Below are positions 6,425 through 12,424 of a stretch of DNA of 25,837 nucleotides, in pieces (the first letter of the stretch is position 1; each line of letters begins with the position of its first letter). The position numbers and the translations under genes are program-made. The notes beneath the pieces were generated by a model. That model searched no databases, was not told the origin of the DNA, and saw nothing but the letters and a program-made list of their open reading frames with translations. Source of the DNA: a virus; the IMG/VR virus record IMGVR_UViG_3300042364_000576, positions 1-25,837 of that record; one strand, 5' to 3'.

Positions 6425-7336
6425 ATGAAGAATACTCATCTCGAACATCCCGAAGATTCTGCACTGCTCGGCAAGAAATCTGTGCAGAATACTATCAACT
6501 ATCTTCGCAACTGTAAGGGTAGTTGCACTGTAAAATACGATGGTGCTCCCGCTATTGTGTTTGGTACGAATCCCGAGAATGGTAAGTTTTTTGTTGGCAC
6601 TAAAAGTGTATTCAACAAAGTAAAGGTTAAGATCAATTATACTCACGATGACATCGAAAAGAATCACGGCACGAACTCTAAGGTTGCTGGGATTCTCCAC
6701 ACTTGTCTCGAAACTCTTCCGAAGGTGGAAGGCATTTATCAGGGCGATTTTATTGGTTTTGGTGGTACAAATACTTTCACTCCCAATACTATCACTTATG
6801 CTTTCGATTCCCTTCCCAATTCTATTGCTATTGTGTTTGCTTGTCATACTTCTTATCATGGCAAGACGATGAAAGAATTGACTGCATCTTTCAATGTGCC
6901 AGAGTATCTGAAGCACAACTTTATGTCAACTTATTTCGTGAATACTGATGCAGTTATTATCTCCCGTCGTCGTCGAATTGATTACATTCTTGGTCTTGCA
7001 AGTGTGGTTAGTAATTTTGTTAAGTACCCTGATGCAAAAGAAGTAGCACAACTGCAGATTGCAGTCAATAAGTGTATTCGTGAAGGTCGTTCAGTTTCTG
7101 ATGTTTTGAGTGGCAATCTGTTGCTGTTGTTTAATTTGCTCACCGAAGCTAAATTGTTGCTGATGGAAGGAATCACTGTCACTGGTGATGATGTTCGCGC
7201 TACGATTGAACTCGGTGTTGATTACATCAACTCTGGTCATGAGGGTTATGTTCACTGCAACGATTATGGTGCTTATAAATTAGTTAATCGTGAAGTATTC
7301 TCACACTATAACTTCACACTTCCCAAGAGTTGGTAA
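6425..7336 (+). CDS. Ligase-like (KxDG) nucleotidyltransferase-fold protein
   Basis: 303 aa from the ATG at 6425. An in-frame ATG at 6410 lies upstream of the predicted transcription start, so it is not preferred. It shows the order of the covalent nucleotidyltransferase superfamily (DNA and RNA ligases, capping enzymes): motif I VKYDGAPAIV with K37, D39 and G40; FFVGTKSVFN after it; EGIYQGDFIG as a motif III-like segment; HEGYV with E273 and G274 as motif IV; and AYKLVNR with K285 as motif V. In such enzymes the motif I lysine is adenylated. No OB-fold or DNA-binding domain is obvious, and about 100 helical residues separate the halves. It could be a working ligase, a related nucleotidyltransferase or a binding-only relative. 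An oxygenase gene follows after one base. Confidence 0.7.
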   Translation: MKNTHLEHPEDSALLGKKSVQNTINYLRNCKGSCTVKYDGAPAIVFGTNPENGKFFVGTKSVFNKVKVKINYTHDDIEKNHGTNSKVAGILHTCLETLPKVEGIYQGDFIGFGGTNTFTPNTITYAFDSLPNSIAIVFACHTSYHGKTMKELTASFNVPEYLKHNFMSTYFVNTDAVIISRRRRIDYILGLASVVSNFVKYPDAKEVAQLQIAVNKCIREGRSVSDVLSGNLLLLFNLLTEAKLLLMEGITVTGDDVRATIELGVDYINSGHEGYVHCNDYGAYKLVNREVFSHYNFTLPKSW

Positions 7337-7337
7337 T

Positions 7338-7889
7338 ATGAAACACAAAAGAGTTTTAACATCATCTGGGAGATTTATTGACATCTACGATGATGTATTT
7401 CCTTTTCACTTACAAGAACATCACATTACTTTCATACAGAGAACAAATTATAAATTAGGTGCTCGTAGTAGCACGCTCATTTGGCAGAAAGATAGAACTC
7501 AATTTACATCTCATTTTTCTGAAGAAGATTTTAATAGATTACAATTTAAAAATGATGAATTGCTATTAAAACTGCAGGATCATGAAATTGTTTCTTGTTG
7601 GTCTTTAGCATCAAGTCCATTTTCAACGTATTATTATCATCCAGATTCTAATGCCCCGAATTGCATTTCATTGCTTTATTATGTGAATACGCGATGGGAT
7701 AGAAATTGGGGTGGAGAAACATTATTTGCAAATGATGAAGGAGAATGTGAAATTGCAGTTGAGTATAAACCGGGAAGAGTCGTTCTTTTTGATAGTTTAA
7801 TTCCACACAAACCATCACCAGTTTCTATGCAAGCTGATGAGTTTCGTTTTACTTTTGTGATTGTAATGAAACCAAAAGTGAATAATTAA
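7338..7889 (+). CDS. Fe(II)/2-oxoglutarate oxygenase (prolyl-4-hydroxylase-like)
   Basis: 183 aa from ATG 7338, one base after the previous stop; a longer in-frame version from 7290 would overlap the ligase-like gene. The core is typical of the P4Hc class: YYYHPDSNAPNCISLLYYVN with H101 and D103, NWGGETLF, RVVLFDSLIPHKPSPV with H157, and R170 for the 2-oxoglutarate carboxylate. The enzyme would couple decarboxylation of 2-oxoglutarate to hydroxylation of a protein or small molecule. It differs from the two DUF6445-like proteins in length and in the GGETLF segment. It is more AT-rich than the gene before it, hinting at separate origin. The substrate is unknown. Confidence 0.88.
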   Translation: MKHKRVLTSSGRFIDIYDDVFPFHLQEHHITFIQRTNYKLGARSSTLIWQKDRTQFTSHFSEEDFNRLQFKNDELLLKLQDHEIVSCWSLASSPFSTYYYHPDSNAPNCISLLYYVNTRWDRNWGGETLFANDEGECEIAVEYKPGRVVLFDSLIPHKPSPVSMQADEFRFTFVIVMKPKVNN

Positions 7890-7892
7890 ATA
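7885..7892 (+). promoter_or_regulatory. Possible late promoter (ATTAAATA)
   Basis: A late -10 variant differing from TATAAATA at two positions, overlapping the oxygenase stop and 19 bases before the start at 7912. The match is weak but well placed. Confidence 0.35.
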
Positions 7893-7911
7893 CAACAGTT
7901 GTTATAAAACA

Positions 7912-8118
7912 ATGCAAGACGAGTTTTACATCACAAATGGCATCAATCATCATCACTGCAGTTCACTTGAAGAAGCATACCTGTTAGGTCAACATTATGC
8001 AACAGAATTGCAAGGTGAAGTTGCAATTTATGTGAACAATGTGAAAGTTGATACTATTGCCCCACAAGCTAGATCATCTGAAGTAGAAGGAGAGACGCCC
8101 CCTGTGCCACTTGAATAA
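7912..8118 (+). CDS. Small conserved-type protein (68 aa)
   Basis: MQDEFYITNGINHHHCSSLE, then a helix (EAYLLGQHYATELQG) and a strand pair (VAIYVNNVKVDTIAP). The His-His-His-Cys cluster is notable and might bind metal. I recall similar small cyanophage proteins without a function. The TAA lies in the hairpin of module 4. Confidence 0.7.
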   Translation: MQDEFYITNGINHHHCSSLEEAYLLGQHYATELQGEVAIYVNNVKVDTIAPQARSSEVEGETPPVPLE

Positions 8119-8138
8119 GTGTCACAAGCCCCCTTGTG
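8104..8138 (+). terminator. Twin hairpin at gene end (module 4)
   Basis: GTGcCACTT-GAAT-AAGTGtCAC (8104-8125) surrounds the upstream TAA. It overlaps CACAAG-CCCC-CTTGTG (8123-8138), the same 16-mer as at 4301-4316. No U tract follows. Confidence 0.6.
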
Positions 8139-8162
8139 TGGAGCCCTTGGCCGTCGTATTAT
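8134..8162 (+). promoter_or_regulatory. Sigma70-like promoter, TGGCCA module 4
   Basis: TTGTGT, a 17-base spacer, then TATTAT (8157-8162) running into TGGCCA and the leader GTTGAGAGGAAT. GAGAGGA is the ribosome site for the ATG at 8186. Confidence 0.75.
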
Positions 8163-8185
8163 GGCCATGTTGAGAGGAATGACAC

Positions 8186-8419
8186 ATGACTCACATCATC
8201 ACAGAGCGCACCACAATGTCGCAAGGGATGCCCATCACCGTTACCACTGTAGACGGTTTGGATCGTATTCAGATTAACAACAAACTGCACGATCTTGGTG
8301 AGCAGATTCTAAAGCTTCGTATGGAACAAGATGCTCTCCTGCAGATGCGTAACATGATCGACGCTGAGAATGATCGCCGCGAGATGGGTGATCTGTTCGA
8401 TGAAATGTTCGGAGGTTGA
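8186..8419 (+). CDS. Small coiled-coil-like protein (77 aa)
   Basis: A polar N-terminus (MTHIITERTTMSQG), then a long helix from about residue 28 (RIQINNKLHDLGEQILKLRM...ENDRREMGDLFDEMF) with leucine-type spacing. It is first behind module 4 with the conserved leader. Its last codons carry the GGAGG ribosome site for the next gene. No family was recognised. Confidence 0.75.
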   Translation: MTHIITERTTMSQGMPITVTTVDGLDRIQINNKLHDLGEQILKLRMEQDALLQMRNMIDAENDRREMGDLFDEMFGG

Positions 8420-8423
8420 TGTC

Positions 8424-8858
8424 ATGACTGTCGTCACACTTTCCAAGTATTCTGCACAACAAGAGGCACAAGGTAGCATCGAAAATGCTATCTTGGGTTA
8501 CACTTACGCATTGTGTGAAGCACTGCGTCAGAATTACATCGACTATTCTATTCGTTCCCATTCACTTCGCACGTCTGATGTAAATTATCACAATGCACAG
8601 ATTGCTATGCTGAAGGCAGGCATTTGTGACTACAATTTCTTTCCCGAGACTGGTAAAAAGTATCACAAGATTGTGATGGATGCTAACGGATCTCGCTCTG
8701 TTCATTGTTTCATTGACAAGAAAACTGGTGATGTTTATAAGTCTGCATCGTGGAAAGCTCCTGCCAAAGGTATTCGTTACGATCTGCGAATCATCGAGCA
8801 ACGTGAGTGGTTGCTGCAACATGCTGACTGGGCAGGTTCTTATCTTTACGCACGATGA
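8424..8858 (+). CDS. Conserved-type phage protein of unknown function (144 aa)
   Basis: ATG at 8424 is chosen because GGAGG lies at 8411-8415 and the previous gene stops at 8419. The first half is helical; the second half has SRSVHCFIDKKTGDVYKSAS, then WKAPAKGIRYDLR, a segment I recall from proteins of many phages without a known function. It overlaps the next gene by 4 bases. Confidence 0.82.
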   Translation: MTVVTLSKYSAQQEAQGSIENAILGYTYALCEALRQNYIDYSIRSHSLRTSDVNYHNAQIAMLKAGICDYNFFPETGKKYHKIVMDANGSRSVHCFIDKKTGDVYKSASWKAPAKGIRYDLRIIEQREWLLQHADWAGSYLYAR

Positions 8859-9118
8859 CTTACTCTAATCTTTCCAAGATTCGTCCGAAACTGAGAACAT
8901 CTGGCAATGTGACTGGCAACTTCGGACGCCCAAAAGCTAAAGCAGGTTCTTCACTCAATGATCTCGGAATGACTAACGCAAAGACTGTCAAATGTACCAC
9001 ACAAGATGAATACCTGAATCGTCTACATTATGCGTTTGATAATACAAACGATCCAAAGTTGCGTCAGTTCATTTATACTGAGATTCGTAAGATTCATGTT
9101 CAGCGAGGAACTTGGTAA
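8855..9118 (+). CDS. Small basic hypothetical protein (87 aa)
   Basis: A disordered-looking basic N-terminus (SKIRPKLRTSGNVTGNFGRP) is followed by a helical half (TQDEYLNRLHYAFDNTNDP...FIYTEIRKIH). It overlaps the upstream stop by 4 bases and is followed directly by the 30-aa membrane peptide. No family was recognised. Confidence 0.75.
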   Translation: MTYSNLSKIRPKLRTSGNVTGNFGRPKAKAGSSLNDLGMTNAKTVKCTTQDEYLNRLHYAFDNTNDPKLRQFIYTEIRKIHVQRGTW

Positions 9119-9211
9119 ATGCTCTATTTCCTTATCATTTCAGCAGCATTTGCGTGGTTCTTTTTTGTTCTATTCTCCAAGCATTTTGATTACTTAAACA
9201 AAGATGATTGA
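9119..9211 (+). CDS. Membrane micropeptide (30 aa)
   Basis: MLYFLIISAAFAWFFFVLFS is one hydrophobic transmembrane helix, followed by a short polar tail ending NKDD. It begins right after the upstream TAA and overlaps the next gene by 8 bases. Its position in a gap-free operon is the main support. Confidence 0.6.
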   Translation: MLYFLIISAAFAWFFFVLFSKHFDYLNKDD

Positions 9212-9386
9212 GCTTGCACTGATCACATCACTCTCCACCGCACAGATAGAAGAGAGAATCAACAGAGCTTGTGCCTACATTGTTGGTATCCCATACGCAT
9301 CTGACAACTTTAGCGATAGAGAATGGGAAAGATTTGTGGTATGCAAGAATCTTATGAAACGCAATTTTACTCATAAAATACGCTGA
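9204..9386 (+). CDS. Small hypothetical protein (60 aa)
   Basis: A mostly helical protein (TAQIEERINRACAYIVGIPY, then SDREWERFVVCKNLMKRNFT). Its first codons overlap the 30-aa gene, and its TGA lies in a small hairpin at 9382-9395. No family was recognised. Confidence 0.7.
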   Translation: MIELALITSLSTAQIEERINRACAYIVGIPYASDNFSDREWERFVVCKNLMKRNFTHKIR

Positions 9387-9395
9387 TCGTTCAGC
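9382..9395 (+). terminator. Small stop-codon hairpin (module 5)
   Basis: GCTGA-TCGT-TCAGC is a 5-bp stem with the TGA of the upstream gene in its 5' arm. It is weak alone but repeats the stop-in-hairpin arrangement of modules 1, 3, 4 and 7. Confidence 0.4.
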
Positions 9396-9398
9396 CCC

Positions 9399-9427
9399 TT
9401 GACCCGAGCCCCCATCCACCGTATATT
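9399..9427 (+). promoter_or_regulatory. Sigma70-like promoter, TGGCCA module 5
   Basis: TTGACC, a 17-base spacer, then TATATT (9422-9427): one of the two best sigma70 matches of the set. TGGCCA and the leader GTTGAGAGGAATCACC lead to the ATG at 9451. Confidence 0.8.
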
Positions 9428-9450
9428 GGCCATGTTGAGAGGAATCACCC

Positions 9451-9663
9451 ATGACTTTCGCTGAAGCACTGATTGCATCTGGTTATGTATTCGATGCAGA
9501 GGATTATGATGGTTGTTTTGTAAAAGTTGACTCCGAAGGTTTCATTCATTGTTATCAGGAAGGTGAGGATGATAATGAGTGGAATTATGTCAAAATGACC
9601 AATGAGTTTGATGTCATTTCCGAAGTAACTTTCGATCCTGATTCTAACACCGTTGTCAACTGA
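9451..9663 (+). CDS. Small acidic hypothetical protein (70 aa)
   Basis: MTFAEALIASGYVFDAEDYD, then alternating strands (CFVKVDSEGFIHCYQEGED). It is very acidic, with an estimated quarter of residues Asp or Glu. It is first behind module 5 with the conserved leader. No family was recognised. Confidence 0.75.
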   Translation: MTFAEALIASGYVFDAEDYDGCFVKVDSEGFIHCYQEGEDDNEWNYVKMTNEFDVISEVTFDPDSNTVVN

Positions 9664-9670
9664 AACTATC

Positions 9671-9832
9671 ATGAAACTCACCAACACTGTTCGCATCATC
9701 GACAAAATGGGATTGTTCCCTGAGACTAGAGGCAAAGCGCGTTACATTACGGTGAAAACTTATAATCATGCGATGGAGATTGTGGATGAACAGAATAAAC
9801 TAGGTAACATTGCAACTCACATCAACTGGTAA
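9671..9832 (+). CDS. Small basic hypothetical protein (53 aa)
   Basis: MKLTNTVRIIDKMGLFPETR, then ARYITVKTYNHAMEIVDEQN. This looks like a small alpha/beta fold. It follows the previous gene by 7 bases and precedes the next by 4. No family was recognised. Confidence 0.65.
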   Translation: MKLTNTVRIIDKMGLFPETRGKARYITVKTYNHAMEIVDEQNKLGNIATHINW

Positions 9833-9836
9833 AAAA

Positions 9837-10058
9837 ATGAAGATCTACAAAGTTACATTTTTGATGTCCGATTTCTATGATTATGTTCTCTCATTTTATG
9901 GTGAGAATGGTATCTACAAGATCGGAGCTACGTTGGACATGGTAATGGAAGCTACAGAGAAATACATCAACTCTGGAGCTAACTTTTATGGTGATAGTTT
10001 CGACCGTGAACATGTGCGTGACATTATGATCAACGATTATGGGCTGAAGATGGTATAA
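9837..10058 (+). CDS. Small hypothetical protein (73 aa)
   Basis: ATG at 9837 is preferred to a TTG at 9810 inside the previous gene. MKIYKVTFLMSDFYDYVLSF, then a helix (GATLDMVMEATEKYINSG) and a mixed C-terminus. It is the last gene of the module 5 unit. No family was recognised. Confidence 0.7.
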   Translation: MKIYKVTFLMSDFYDYVLSFYGENGIYKIGATLDMVMEATEKYINSGANFYGDSFDREHVRDIMINDYGLKMV

Positions 10059-10078
10059 CAAACCTTTGTGCCAGTTGT

Positions 10079-10113
10079 CTGGCTGTCCACCATTCTCCCC
10101 ACGGGGCAGCCAG
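10079..10113 (+). repeat. Inverted repeat before module 6 promoter
   Basis: CTGGCTG (10079-10085) pairs with CAGCCAG (10107-10113), with an inner CCCC/GGGG pairing near 10097-10106, giving a long hairpin that ends 6 bases before the -10. The 21 bases at 10081-10101 recur at 10761-10781, the same distance from the next -10. Confidence 0.55.
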
Positions 10114-10119
10114 GTTTGG

Positions 10120-10125
10120 TATCTT
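10120..10125 (+). promoter_or_regulatory. Extended -10 promoter, TGGCCA module 6
   Basis: TGG plus TATCTT running into TGGCCA. No good -35 exists at the expected place (CCCCAC), so the extended -10 or an activator bound to the shared upstream 21-mer may compensate. The leader GTTGAGAGGAATCACC leads to the ATG at 10151. Confidence 0.65.
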
Positions 10126-10150
10126 GGCCATGTTGAGAGGAATCACCCCG

Positions 10151-10375
10151 ATGAATCAAGTCTACTCCTACGTCACCAGCTGGAAGGAAGGTAAAGTCAA
10201 TCAAATGTTCATTCAGAAAGTGACACCTGAATGGCAAGAATGTGGTCACCAGTATGTTGCGATTGCTCTCAATCCTGAGACCAATAAAAGTATGGTGATG
10301 AGCAAGCCACGCTCCCATTATGATACTCTCCAATGGGTTCGTCGCTTCTGTGGTTCATTCTCTCTGCTCTACTGA
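10151..10375 (+). CDS. Small hypothetical protein (74 aa)
   Basis: ATG at 10151 follows the conserved leader; the frame is open further upstream through the promoter, but that is not transcribed from it. MNQVYSYVTSWKEGKVNQMF, IQKVTPEWQECGHQYVAIAL and a basic end with WVRRFCGSFSLLY. It is followed after 2 bases by the next gene. No family was recognised. Confidence 0.7.
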   Translation: MNQVYSYVTSWKEGKVNQMFIQKVTPEWQECGHQYVAIALNPETNKSMVMSKPRSHYDTLQWVRRFCGSFSLLY

Positions 10376-10377
10376 TT

Positions 10378-10557
10378 ATGAACACTCAAGAACAAATTGA
10401 TCGTGTCATCAAGATACTTGAAAATGCAGTTCAAGAGAATCTTTTGGCAGGGGATAATCCCGATAAAGGTTATCCTTACGCTGCAGGCTATTCTCGCTCT
10501 GCTATGATCGGAGCGATTGATGATCTCAAACGTATTGTAACTCAACTGGACAAATGA
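10378..10557 (+). CDS. Small helical protein (59 aa)
   Basis: ATG at 10378 sits just after the previous TGA and gives MNTQEQIDRVIKILENAVQE, a helical protein with a central GYPYAAGYS segment and a second helix (AMIGAIDDLKRIVTQL). The stop overlaps the next ATG by 4 bases. No family was recognised. Confidence 0.7.
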   Translation: MNTQEQIDRVIKILENAVQENLLAGDNPDKGYPYAAGYSRSAMIGAIDDLKRIVTQLDK

Positions 10558-10751
10558 TGCACACTGGTTTCACTCTGAATCGCGTAAGTTTCACTCAAGA
10601 TGAAGAAACCTGCATTCTCAAGTTTCTTAATCAAGCAAGAGAATGTGGCCACCCAAGTGCTAACGAACAGTGGTATCCAGTTATTGATAGTATTCTGCAA
10701 AAGTATTTCGATTCTGATGTAAAAGAAGCGCAGGCATGGCAGACCGTGTGA
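10554..10751 (+). CDS. Small hypothetical protein (65 aa)
   Basis: ATGATG offers two adjacent starts. The sequence includes FTQDEETCILKFLNQARECG, helical and acidic, ending EAQAWQTV. It contains one non-promoter copy of TGGCCA. Its TGA lies in the 5' arm of the module 7 hairpin. Confidence 0.7.
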   Translation: MMHTGFTLNRVSFTQDEETCILKFLNQARECGHPSANEQWYPVIDSILQKYFDSDVKEAQAWQTV

Positions 10752-10770
10752 CAGTTGCACGGCTGTCCAC
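10746..10770 (+). terminator. Stop-codon hairpin (module 7)
   Basis: GTG-t-GACAG pairs with CTGTC-CAC with one bulge and contains the upstream TGA. It runs into the 21-mer shared with module 6. There is no U tract. Confidence 0.5.
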
Positions 10771-10799
10771 CATTCTCCCCATTGCTCCCGAATCCTTGG

Positions 10800-10805
10800 T
10801 ATCTT
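10800..10805 (+). promoter_or_regulatory. Extended -10 promoter, TGGCCA module 7
   Basis: TGG plus TATCTT running into TGGCCA, with the same 21-base upstream block as module 6 at the same distance and again no clear -35. The leader begins a six-codon frame MLRGIT whose TGA overlaps the real ATG at 10830 (TGATG). Confidence 0.65.
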
Positions 10806-10829
10806 GGCCATGTTGAGAGGAATCACCTG

Positions 10830-10994
10830 ATGCGAATTGATGTTAAGTGCTACGGCGCACCTTGGGAGAACACTACCACCGATCTCGATAAAGCATACGA
10901 TCTCGCGTATAGCTTGAGTGAAGAGTATCAGTGCGATGTGGATCTCCGTTATAATGAAACGGGCATCATCTTCACCACCGTTTCTAACTACTGA
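10830..10994 (+). CDS. Small hypothetical protein (54 aa)
   Basis: ATG at 10830 follows the conserved leader; a longer frame from 10755 would begin upstream of the promoter and is not preferred. MRIDVKCYGAPWENTTTDLD, then a helix and strands (CDVDLRYNETGIIFTTVSNY). It is first in the module 7 unit. No family was recognised. Confidence 0.7.
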   Translation: MRIDVKCYGAPWENTTTDLDKAYDLAYSLSEEYQCDVDLRYNETGIIFTTVSNY

Positions 10995-10996
10995 TC

Positions 10997-11206
10997 ATGC
11001 AATTCCAAGTTACTTACATCGACTTCGACTTTTCTTCTGATGATGATACCTGGGGAGATGTTGACCCCGATTATCAACAAGAAGTGACAGAGGAAACGAT
11101 TGGTCAGATCTGGGAAGCTGTTGATGAAGATGATCTAGTTGAAGAGATCACAACTGCAACTGGATGGTGTATTCGATCCATTGATTATCGCACTGTTCTG
11201 AAATGA
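10997..11206 (+). CDS. Small very acidic protein (69 aa)
   Basis: MQFQVTYIDFDFSSDDDTWG, then a highly acidic helix region (EAVDEDDLVEEITT) and WCIRSIDYRTVLK. About one third of residues are acidic, which fits a protein-binding or DNA-mimic role as well as others. It overlaps the next gene by 4 bases. Confidence 0.75.
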   Translation: MQFQVTYIDFDFSSDDDTWGDVDPDYQQEVTEETIGQIWEAVDEDDLVEEITTATGWCIRSIDYRTVLK

Positions 11207-11448
11207 TTGCCCTTCCGAATCCTACTGCTAAAATGACACTGACTCAAGACCAGCTTTCGAAACTGATTCAACTCTATGCTGAGCAAGTTGTTGATAGTAT
11301 GGATGTGCGCGATTTATGTGCCTTTGCGATTGACACAATTTGTGATAACATGGATGGCTTAAGTGAGGATGAAATTAAAACAGAGATTGAAGAGCTTTAT
11401 GATCATGAAATGCTCGCTGACCTGCTGGAGAGTGTGACAGCCGAATAA
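11203..11448 (+). CDS. Small acidic helical protein (81 aa)
   Basis: MIALPNPTAKMTLTQDQLSK, then long acidic helices (AEQVVDSMDVRDLCAFAIDT; SEDEIKTEIEELYDHE). A second ATG is available at residue 11. It ends GAATAA followed by GTGGCAC, a degenerate version of the module hairpin text. No family was recognised. Confidence 0.75.
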   Translation: MIALPNPTAKMTLTQDQLSKLIQLYAEQVVDSMDVRDLCAFAIDTICDNMDGLSEDEIKTEIEELYDHEMLADLLESVTAE

Positions 11449-11463
11449 GTGGCACCCAGCCCC

Positions 11464-11492
11464 TTGTAGAGGGCCCCTGGCTGCCGTATATT
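11464..11492 (+). promoter_or_regulatory. Sigma70-like promoter, TGGCCA module 8
   Basis: TTGTAG, a 17-base spacer, then TATATT (11487-11492) running into TGGCCA. The leader differs from the others: about 55 bases with a G-run followed by C-runs (GGGGGAGGG... CCCCCC), able to fold, and no clear ribosome site at the ATG at 11554. Confidence 0.7.
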
Positions 11493-11553
11493 GGCCACAT
11501 GAGGGGGAGGGAACGACCCCCCACCCCCCACCGATCCTTTCTCTTCTCAAACC

Positions 11554-11868
11554 ATGCGCAAGATCGAACAGCAGATGAACAAAGCCATCACCGCTGGTGT
11601 TGACTTCAAGAGTGCAAACACCGAGGTTATTTCTTGCACCAATGTTGCCGATGTGTTCCTGCATGGTAACTTGATTGCTCGCATCGGTGAGACCTGGATT
11701 GAACTGTTCGATGGCGGCTGGCGCACTGCTACCACCAAAAGCCGTCTCAATGCTATTCTCGCTGAGCATGGCTGCCCTGGTGAGTATGTCTTTCAGAAGA
11801 ACTATCAGTGGTTCATCAACTACAATGGTGCCACGATTCCTTTCTTCTCCGGTATGCGCCTGAACTGA
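11554..11868 (+). CDS. Conserved-type phage protein of unknown function (104 aa)
   Basis: MRKIEQQMNKAITAGVDFKS, ANTEV, VFLHGNLIARIG, LFDGGWRTATTKSRLNAIL and WFINYNGATIPFF. I recall this layout from proteins of many tailed phages, cyanophages included, always without an assigned role. Its start lacks a clear ribosome site despite the long structured leader. Codon use is GC-richer than average for the window. Confidence 0.85.
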   Translation: MRKIEQQMNKAITAGVDFKSANTEVISCTNVADVFLHGNLIARIGETWIELFDGGWRTATTKSRLNAILAEHGCPGEYVFQKNYQWFINYNGATIPFFSGMRLN

Positions 11869-11905
11869 ATCTTTCCTTCAATTCTTTACACTCACTAACA
11901 CTCTC

Positions 11906-12064
11906 ATGACTGAAGCTCGCACTGTTACTTTCACTCACACTCGCACCAATGAGGAAGAAACTGTATCGCTTCCTAATCTACAAGCCGCCTATCGCTTTGT
12001 GTTGACTTTGCAGGTTGCAGGTGTGCAAGCGATTGTTAATCTTCTCCCCGAAGATGTGGCATGA
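11906..12064 (+). CDS. Small hypothetical protein (52 aa)
   Basis: MTEARTVTFTHTRTNEEETV, then LPNLQAAYRFVLTLQVAGVQ and a short end. It overlaps the next start by 4 bases. The 37-base gap before it is pyrimidine-rich with no clear ribosome site, as before 11554. No family was recognised. Confidence 0.7.
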   Translation: MTEARTVTFTHTRTNEEETVSLPNLQAAYRFVLTLQVAGVQAIVNLLPEDVA

Positions 12065-12192
12065 AAAAGAATCAGTATCTGCCTCTAGTCTTTCTCCTGT
12101 TCTTTATACTCTCCCCAGCATTAAGGTATAACACAGGAGAGTTATTTCATCTCATTGGTAACACAATCCAATCCACAACAAACCAACAATGA
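12061..12192 (+). CDS. Small membrane or secreted peptide (43 aa)
   Basis: MKKNQYLPLVFLLFFILSPA is a basic start plus a hydrophobic core, like a signal peptide or membrane anchor, followed by a polar tail. SPALRY could be a weak cleavage site. It overlaps both neighbours by 4 bases, the next being the HicA-like gene. Confidence 0.65.
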   Translation: MKKNQYLPLVFLLFFILSPALRYNTGELFHLIGNTIQSTTNQQ

Positions 12193-12386
12193 GCAGCAAA
12201 ACATTCAAGAAAGAACTCACTGTGATGATGGAATCGAATGGTTTTGAGTTACAGCGAAGTGCCTCACATCTGGTCTGGAAACATGTCTCAGGTGTGCAAA
12301 TCTTCACCAGTGCTACACCCTCTTGTCGTCATGCATTGAATCAAATTAAACGACAAATAAGGCAAAAAGGTGTTAAAATCAATTAA
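12189..12386 (+). CDS. HicA-like protein (65 aa), no HicB partner seen
   Basis: The pattern FKKELTVMMESNGFELQRSA, SHLVWKH, then a C-terminal helix rich in Arg and Lys, is close to HicA/YcfA: helix, then G(F)xxxRxxGSHxxxxH with the histidine used for mRNA cleavage, then (L)xxIxRQxG. SASHLVWKH holds the expected His (H27); RRQIRQKG-like text ends the protein. HicA toxins are normally paired with a HicB antitoxin; no HicB-like gene lies on either side. It may be a phage-borne mRNA interferase aimed at host transcripts, a partner of a distant antitoxin, or an inactive RNA-binding relative. Confidence 0.65.
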   Translation: MSSKTFKKELTVMMESNGFELQRSASHLVWKHVSGVQIFTSATPSCRHALNQIKRQIRQKGVKIN

Positions 12387-12404
12387 AAAATGGCTTTTTT
12401 AATT
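12381..12404 (+). terminator. AT-only hairpin after HicA-like gene
   Basis: AATTAAAAAA-TGGC-TTTTTTAATT is a perfect 10-bp inverted repeat containing the TAA of the HicA-like gene. The six-T run is in the 3' arm, so it is a weak terminator; it reads alike on both strands. Confidence 0.5.
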
Positions 12405-12424
12405 ATAATGAGTGTTTTATCTTG

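Noticed and set aside
6392-6916. Minus-strand frame of 174 codons
   Set aside because: It is opposite the ligase-like gene, whose motifs are clear; the antisense translation shows no motif.
10643-10656. Extra TGGCCA promoter
   Set aside because: TGGCCA occurs here inside a gene, but there is no TATNNT before it.
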